Source of the DNA: Lachnospiraceae bacterium | GTDB lineage: Bacteria; Bacillota; Clostridia; Lachnospirales; Lachnospiraceae | NCBI GenBank assembly: GCA_900763175.1 | Contig: CAAFJI010000258.1 | Location: forward strand, 1-27,579 | Direction of reading: 5' to 3' | DNA: 27,579 nucleotides | Shown here: positions 23,370-27,579 of the stretch, in pieces | Layout: each line of letters opens with the position of its first letter | Position numbering within the stretch: the stretch's first letter is position 1 | Position numbers and translations under genes: made by a program | Notes under the pieces: model-generated | The model's database searches: none | What the model was told of the DNA's origin: nothing | What the model saw: only the letters and a program-made list of their open reading frames with translations

Positions 23370-23807
23370 ATGAAAGAAATAGAAAAAGTGCTGGCACAAG
23401 TACCAGACAACCGGAAAGAAATAACCGAATTAACGGAAACCGAGTTAAAAGAATTAGAAAAAGTGGCGAACCAATATGGACGAGATTCATTTGAATATCA
23501 CAAATGTCTCATGCATTTCAAGCATGTAGGTGAAGAAATCCCGGAGGATGTGCCAGTTACCGAATATTACGACTACATCCTCAAGAATTTCCACAATCCA
23601 AAGCCAAAAGAAGAATGGACAGATGTGGATTATAAGGCAGATTATTCACGTTGGCAAAGACTTCATGTGGCATCTGTACTTGGGCAGCAGTTAAGCAAAC
23701 AAACAATACCATTGATTGACAGGCAAAAACGAATCATCGAGAGAGTGCGAAATGGCACAGACTTTGATATATTCTCATCGAAAAAATTTCTCGAAATGCT
23801 TAGTTAG
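23370..23807 (+). CDS. Island protein A2, unknown function, 145 aa
   Basis: A 145-aa paralogue of A1, recognisably similar over its whole length. The alignment begins at PDNRKEI and includes ELKELEK, HVGEEIPEDVP-x-TEY, HNPKPKEEWT, DYKAD and DRQKRIIERVRNGTDF. It is Lys/Glu-rich, with no signal peptide or membrane helix. GAGAGGATCAACCA precedes the ATG. The preceding leader shares GATTCTCCCTG and ACAAAACATAAAA with that of A1. The start is 930 bp from the start of A1, defining the cassette period. The last 33 bp overlap gene B2 on the other strand, exactly as in A1/B1. Confidence 0.7.
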   Translation: MKEIEKVLAQVPDNRKEITELTETELKELEKVANQYGRDSFEYHKCLMHFKHVGEEIPEDVPVTEYYDYILKNFHNPKPKEEWTDVDYKADYSRWQRLHVASVLGQQLSKQTIPLIDRQKRIIERVRNGTDFDIFSSKKFLEMLS

Positions 23808-24110
23808 TGCAATAAATGGTTGTAAATCATTGTATTCAGCCAATAATTTGGAAAGTTCATCCTCGCTACCAGTAAGTCTGGCATGGTCAATGTTATCTTT
23901 TAATGTTTTACGATAACGCTTGATTGCTGGAACAATGATTGTGAGGTTGGATTTTATCAATTCTTTAGTGTAACCATTAGTAAGGACAGAATCCCTAAGA
24001 GCGATGGTAGCATTAACTTGTGGTGTTACATCTCCACATGGATCAATTTGAATATGTAACAAATAATTGTCAAGGGCATTGATGAGAATATCTTTATTTG
24101 CGTTGTTCAT
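23775..24110 (-). CDS. Island protein B2, unknown function, 111 aa
   Basis: A 111-aa paralogue of B1, starting MNNANKDILINALDNYLLHI. Shared positions lie mainly in the second half: IIVPAIKRYRK against IMSPAVSDYRK, IDHARLTGSEDEL against IHDARNTENNEVL, and LLAEYNDLQPFI against LRAEYDILAPYI. I chose the ATG at 24110 because AGGAGG lies 7 nt upstream; the frame is open 53 codons further. Its leader has a different hairpin (24121-24167) from that of the other leftward genes. The 3' end overlaps A2 by 33 bp. Function unknown. Confidence 0.65.
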   Translation of the reverse strand: MNNANKDILINALDNYLLHIQIDPCGDVTPQVNATIALRDSVLTNGYTKELIKSNLTIIVPAIKRYRKTLKDNIDHARLTGSEDELSKLLAEYNDLQPFIALTKHFEKFFR

Positions 24111-24378
24111 AGAAAACCTCCTGTATATGGTATAAGAATTAGTGGCAGAACCACCCTGATTATACAGCAAACCGGACAAAACCGATAGCAAATTATGCCA
24201 ATACGGGAGAAATATGGAAGTGGCGTAAAACCGCCAGATTCTTAGCAGGGAAATTAAGGGTAAAGGCATATTATTAACTCAATAAAATTCCAATTTTATT
24301 TACCATGAAAATTGAACATTGAAAGGAGACATTTTAACCGATGTTTCCATAAAAATATAACCAGGTGCATTACTTTGA

Positions 24379-24481
24379 GGTTGTGGGATTTGCCCCTTAT
24401 GAGGTTAAAGGGTTTTGTCCCATGACAATCGTTGTTGAAGGGAAATGTAAAATAGCCTCATAAAAGGCAAATTTCCCAACC
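24379..24481. repeat. Imperfect inverted repeat / right flanking repeat
   Basis: Arms of 26 bp at 24379-24404 and 24456-24481 are inverted complements at about 21 positions, each carrying TTTGCC-type and TTATGAGG-type blocks. The segment 24430-24475, which includes most of the right arm, is the counterpart of the repeat after ppdK (21781-21826). It could be fused ends of an excised insertion sequence. Confidence 0.5.
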
Positions 24482-24510
24482 AACAAAATTAGTGTCCAAG
24501 CGTAAAAATT

Positions 24511-24554
24511 GACCTTGTAGGTCTGTAGAAATACAGATCCGCAAGGTCTTTTTT
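24511..24554 (+). terminator. Intrinsic terminator at the right end of the island
   Basis: GACCTTG...GGTCTGT (24511-24526) pairs with ACAGATCCGCAAGGTC (24533-24548) apart from one internal mismatch, and is followed by TTTTTT. Its left arm (CCTTG then GTCTG) resembles that of the ppdK terminator, and as there it follows a copy of the flanking repeat. No gene lies immediately upstream that it would serve. Confidence 0.75.
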
Positions 24555-24747
24555 GTTGCACTAAATAGAGCGAAAGCCTTGATTTTATGCGATTTTTCGC
24601 ACTTCAATAAAAAACAAATTTTATTTAGTTTTTCATGAGAATCTGAATAATGTGGGTATTATTTTATGTTTGGCAGGCTACGGGATTTGCCCCTTTTGAG
24701 AATGTGGCGGTGTGTCCCATGACAAATGCCTCATGGTAGAAATATTC

Positions 24748-24776
24748 TTGACTTTCCTGCACTTTCTTTCTATAAT
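24748..24776 (+). promoter_or_regulatory. Promoter of the KaiC-like/ATP-grasp gene
   Basis: TTGACT (24748-24753), a 17-bp spacer and TATAAT (24771-24776): near-consensus. Transcription would start near 24783, giving a leader of about 85 nt that contains a complete terminator hairpin. Confidence 0.75.
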
Positions 24777-24810
24777 AATTTCAAACAAAATATGAGAATT
24801 CGTGCGATGT

Positions 24811-24848
24811 GGCACACAGATGAAAAAGTCTGTGTGCCTCTTTTGTTT
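24811..24848 (+). terminator. Leader terminator, possible attenuator
   Basis: GGCACACAGA / TCTGTGTGCC (24811-24820, 24829-24838) form a perfect 10-bp stem with an 8-nt loop, followed by TCTTTTGTTT. It lies between the promoter and the AGGAGG of the downstream gene, so it would stop transcription before the gene unless overcome. AAACAAAA near the transcript start (24783-24790) is complementary to TTTTGTTT (24841-24848). Confidence 0.65.
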
Positions 24849-24867
24849 CGTGGAGAGGAGGTACGAT

Positions 24868-27441
24868 ATGGCAGCTTTTGACAGAATTCTTTCCGGAATT
24901 CCGGAGATGGATCAGGCACTTGACAATATCAGGCTGGGGGATAACGTGGTGTGGAGAGTTTCCCACCTACAGGAATTTCGATATTTTTGTGAACCTTATG
25001 TGGAACAGGCAATTAAGGATCGGCGAAATATTATATATTTTCGGTTTGCAAGCCACGAACCACTGGTAAAAGAATGCTCTGAGGTAAAAAGAATAGAGAT
25101 TCCGCTATCTCATCAATTTGAAAATTTTACAGTAGAAATACACAAAGTCATTGAAAGGGAAGGCTTTGATGCCTTTTACGTTTTTGATTGTCTGTCAGAG
25201 CTTCAGACAGCCTGGGCAACCGATCTGATGATGGGTAATTTTTTCCGTGTAACCTGTCCCTTTCTTTTTTCGTTGGATACCGTTGCATTCTTTCCGATTA
25301 TCAGAGGAAAGCACTCCTTCCATGCAGTGAAAAAGATATTAAACACAACACAATTACTTCTGGACGTATATTCCGATCCCAAAAATATATATGTACGCCC
25401 TGCAAAAGTGTGGAACCGGGATTCCGAAACCATGTTTTTGCCACACATTTACAAGAAAGAAATGGGAACCTTTCGCCCTATCCGAGACGGCGTACAGTCC
25501 AGTCGTTTTTATCAGATCCTCGGCAAATTTCAAAGGCCAGGAGAAGAACAGTTTACGGACTCCTGGGATCGTTTTTTTAATACTGCCAAAATGCTTTATG
25601 ACAATCACATGAACACAGACGAGGCCTGTAATACCATGTGCGATATTATGATGACCAGAGATCCCAAAATGCGCCTTATGGTAAAAAAGCATTTTACACC
25701 AGAGGACTATTTCAGTGTGCGGAATCATATGATCGGAACCGGCATGATAGGCGGAAAAGCCTGTGGAATGCTGCTTTCCAGGGCAATTGTGCGCAATCTG
25801 GCTCCGGATATCAACGAGGTACTGGAACCGCATGATTCTTTTTTTATAGGGTCGGACGTTTATTATACTTATATAGTCGATAACGGATTCTGGGACATCC
25901 GTGTCCGCCAAAGAGAGGAAAAGGAATACTTTTCTCTGGCAGAAGAATTTGCCCAGCGTCTGAAAAACGGGGTATTTTCAGAAGAAATGGAAAATCAATT
26001 TTTACATATTCTGGAATATTATGGACAGGATCCTTTCATTGTACGTTCCAGCAGCATTCTGGAGGATGGCTTTGGAAACGCATTTGCCGGAAAATATGAA
26101 TCTGTTTTCTGCGCAAATCGTGGAAGCCTGGAAGAACGCCTTCTGGAATTTGAAAATGCCATAAAGACCGTATATGCAAGCTCTATGAGCTTGTCAGCAC
26201 TGGATTACAGAAAGAGAAGAGGCCTTGATAAACGTGATGAACAGATGGCACTTCTTGTACAGCGTGTATCGGGCTCTTACTATGGCTCTTATTATATGCC
26301 ATGTGCAGCCGGAGTTGGATATTCCTACAGCCCATACAAGTTTTTGGAAAAAATTGACCCCAGGGCGGGAATGCTCAGGCTGGTCATGGGACTGGGGACC
26401 TCAGCAGTAGACCGGACAGAAGGTTCTTATCCAAGACTGGTCAGCCTTGATATGCCCCAGGCAACAAGCTGCACGACAATCGCCCAGAAGCACCAGTTTT
26501 CGCAGCGGAAAATAGAGGTCGTGGATACAACCAGACATTGTCTGCGGCAGCTGGAGCTGGATCAGATTGAAAAAATTATTCCGGGATATCTTGGAAAGCT
26601 TCTACTGGAACATGATTATGATGTGGAGTATTCCTTAAGGGAGAGAGGCATATACAGAGAGGTCCGCTTTATTTCCTGCGGCGGACTTGTGAAAAAAGAA
26701 ATCCTGATGGAGCAGATACAGATGCTCATGCAGCTGATCCAGAAAGAATATGATTATCCGGTTGACATTGAGTTCACTGTAAATTTATCCGAAACAGGGG
26801 AATACTCTATAAATCTGCTGCAATGCCGGCCACTGCAGGTGTTTAAGGACACGGGAAATGTGGAAATCCCAGAGGGAATTTCAGAGGAGAACATCCTTCT
26901 GGAAAATGTCCACTCCTCTATGGGATTATCCAGAAAGGTACCGATTGACCTTACTGTCTGGATCGATCCTGTAGCTTATTATAATATGCCCTATGCAAAA
27001 AAAGTAAAAGTGGCGAAGCTGATTGGTGCCGTAAACTGGAAAAATAAAGGGAAAAATAAGCATATGCTGCTAATTGTTCCGGGACGTATCGGAACATCCT
27101 CTCCAGAGCTTGGGGTTCCAACAACCTTTGCAGATATCAGCGAGTTTGAAGCTATTTGTGAGGTGGAGGAGAAAAAAGCAGGATATAATCCGGAACTTTC
27201 ATACGGAAGTCATATTTTTCAGGATCTGGTTGAGGCTGAAATTCTGTATACAGCAGTTTTCTCAAACAATAAGACCCTTCGGTTTGCACCGGAAAAGCTG
27301 GCAGATTTTCCGGATATTGTAGACTCTTTTACAGAAGATCCGGATATAAAGGGAATTGCCCATGTATATGATATGAGCAAAGCTTCCTGGGAATTGTGTA
27401 ATGATCTGCAAAATGAAAGACTTGTACTATATCAGAAATAA
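24868..27441 (+). CDS. KaiC-like domain fused to PEP-synthase-type ATP-grasp domain
   Basis: An 857-aa cytosolic protein. Residues 1-230 resemble a RecA/KaiC-type ATPase: GIPEMDQALDNIRLGDNVVW matches the family entry, and YVFDCLSELQ (104-113) looks like Walker B. The P-loop is gone, with VSHLQEFRYF in its place. Residues about 290-660 form a PEP/pyruvate-binding ATP-grasp domain: MIGGKACGMLLSRA (293-306), DPFIVRSSSILEDGFGNAFAGKYES (398-412 centre) and NLLQCRPLQ (649-657), as in PEP synthase. About 200 C-terminal residues are unfamiliar. No phosphohistidine swivel motif (GGxTSHAA) or PEP barrel is present, so a full PEP synthase reaction is not possible alone. I chose the ATG at 24868 (AGGAGG upstream); the frame runs through the leader hairpin. 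True function unknown. Confidence 0.75.
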   Translation: MAAFDRILSGIPEMDQALDNIRLGDNVVWRVSHLQEFRYFCEPYVEQAIKDRRNIIYFRFASHEPLVKECSEVKRIEIPLSHQFENFTVEIHKVIEREGFDAFYVFDCLSELQTAWATDLMMGNFFRVTCPFLFSLDTVAFFPIIRGKHSFHAVKKILNTTQLLLDVYSDPKNIYVRPAKVWNRDSETMFLPHIYKKEMGTFRPIRDGVQSSRFYQILGKFQRPGEEQFTDSWDRFFNTAKMLYDNHMNTDEACNTMCDIMMTRDPKMRLMVKKHFTPEDYFSVRNHMIGTGMIGGKACGMLLSRAIVRNLAPDINEVLEPHDSFFIGSDVYYTYIVDNGFWDIRVRQREEKEYFSLAEEFAQRLKNGVFSEEMENQFLHILEYYGQDPFIVRSSSILEDGFGNAFAGKYESVFCANRGSLEERLLEFENAIKTVYASSMSLSALDYRKRRGLDKRDEQMALLVQRVSGSYYGSYYMPCAAGVGYSYSPYKFLEKIDPRAGMLRLVMGLGTSAVDRTEGSYPRLVSLDMPQATSCTTIAQKHQFSQRKIEVVDTTRHCLRQLELDQIEKIIPGYLGKLLLEHDYDVEYSLRERGIYREVRFISCGGLVKKEILMEQIQMLMQLIQKEYDYPVDIEFTVNLSETGEYSINLLQCRPLQVFKDTGNVEIPEGISEENILLENVHSSMGLSRKVPIDLTVWIDPVAYYNMPYAKKVKVAKLIGAVNWKNKGKNKHMLLIVPGRIGTSSPELGVPTTFADISEFEAICEVEEKKAGYNPELSYGSHIFQDLVEAEILYTAVFSNNKTLRFAPEKLADFPDIVDSFTEDPDIKGIAHVYDMSKASWELCNDLQNERLVLYQK

Positions 27442-27504
27442 AGCAAATCAGTCATAGTATACTTTATTATTCGTAAGTAAAAAAAATCAATAAGGAAGGG
27501 AATT

Positions 27505-27579
27505 TTGTCAGAATTGTATTATTTATCTCCGGATGAAAAGAATGCAGGAGGCTTTTTGATATATCTTTACGATCGTAGC
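27505..27579 (+). CDS. Start of a gene cut by the window edge
   Basis: AAGGAAGGG lies four bases before a TTG codon, from which 25 codons run open to the end of the window (MSELYYLSPDEKNAGGFLIY then LYDRS). The GGFLIY stretch vaguely recalls PAS-type sensor modules of GGDEF proteins, but the fragment is too short to name. The upstream 60 bases hold no clear -35/-10 pair. Confidence 0.45.
   Translation, partial: MSELYYLSPDEKNAGGFLIYLYDRS

Larger units (their letters stand above)
24111..24747. repeat. Gene-free repeat tract with two diverged repeats
   Basis: No credible gene in 637 bp. Next to B2 a nested hairpin lies in its leader: CTGTATA / TATACAG (24121-24127, 24161-24167) around GTGG-CAGAA-CCAC. 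Two diverged repeats follow, 24281-24428 and 24606-24725. Each begins with an A/T palindrome-like block (AATAAAATT-CC-AATTTTATT in the first). Each contains GGGATTTGCCCCTT then TGAG, a 13-base gap, and GTCCCATGACAA. The 13-base gap is the same length in both. These look like ends or scars of lost mobile elements. Confidence 0.55.

Noticed and set aside
21903..24110. Classical toxin-antitoxin operon in the island
   Set aside because: The pairs are convergent rather than co-directional, and no known toxin or antitoxin fold is apparent. The idea is left open only as antisense control.
24111..24747. CRISPR array or integron attC array
   Set aside because: The repeats are only two, long, diverged and unevenly spaced. 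There is no integrase or cas gene, and the island hairpins lack attC features.
24802..24867. N-terminal extension or MKKSVCLF leader peptide of the KaiC-like/ATP-grasp gene
   Set aside because: It runs through the terminator hairpin, has no ribosome binding site, and AGGAGG sits exactly before the ATG at 24868.

Overview
The window looks like a chromosomal segment of a gut-type Lachnospiraceae bacterium (Blautia or a close relative is my best guess). The basis is the moderate GC content, strong GGAGG-type ribosome binding sites, a class II homodimeric glycyl-tRNA synthetase, a pyrophosphate-type phosphofructokinase next to pyruvate phosphate dikinase, a Big2 surface protein and an M16C peptidase. 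The genus is inferred and was not tested by any search.

Layout. 1-3784: a structured non-coding element, exodeoxyribonuclease III (exoA), a GH13 protein whose four catalytic motifs are all degraded, and a DUF5662-type gene overlapping its end. 3791-7541: a PutP-type sodium/solute symporter, then UDP-galactopyranose mutase (glf) and a DUF6553-like gene. 7545-8681 (minus): a shortened IS1634-like transposase gene. 8856-13652: M16C peptidase, era and recO as one transcription unit. 13728-15394: glyS with its own promoter and terminator. 15396-17413 (minus): a secreted Big2 protein and an aldose-1-epimerase-like gene. 17653-21886: pfp and ppdK, the two signature enzymes of PPi-linked glycolysis. 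21781-24554: an AT-rich accessory island. 24748-27441: a large fusion of a P-loop-less KaiC-like domain with a PEP-synthase-type ATP-grasp domain, behind a possible attenuator. The start of one more gene runs off the right edge.

Two things stand out. First, a family of about 164-bp non-coding elements has inverted ends (GAGCGTGTTTGAAAAA) bounded by TA. There are three full copies, two internally deleted copies and two scraps, and they behave like MITEs. Two copies sit back to back inside the loop of the putP terminator, and two others begin exactly in the stop codons of recO and glyS.

Second, the island carries three successive convergent gene pairs whose 3' ends overlap on opposite strands. 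Two of the pairs are diverged copies of one roughly 0.93-kb cassette, both overlapping by 33 bp. Two leftward genes share a conserved promoter and a hairpin at the start of their leaders. Degenerate repeats, each followed by a terminator, flank the island. I do not recognise the function of these small proteins, so the array is the best candidate here for an undescribed system.
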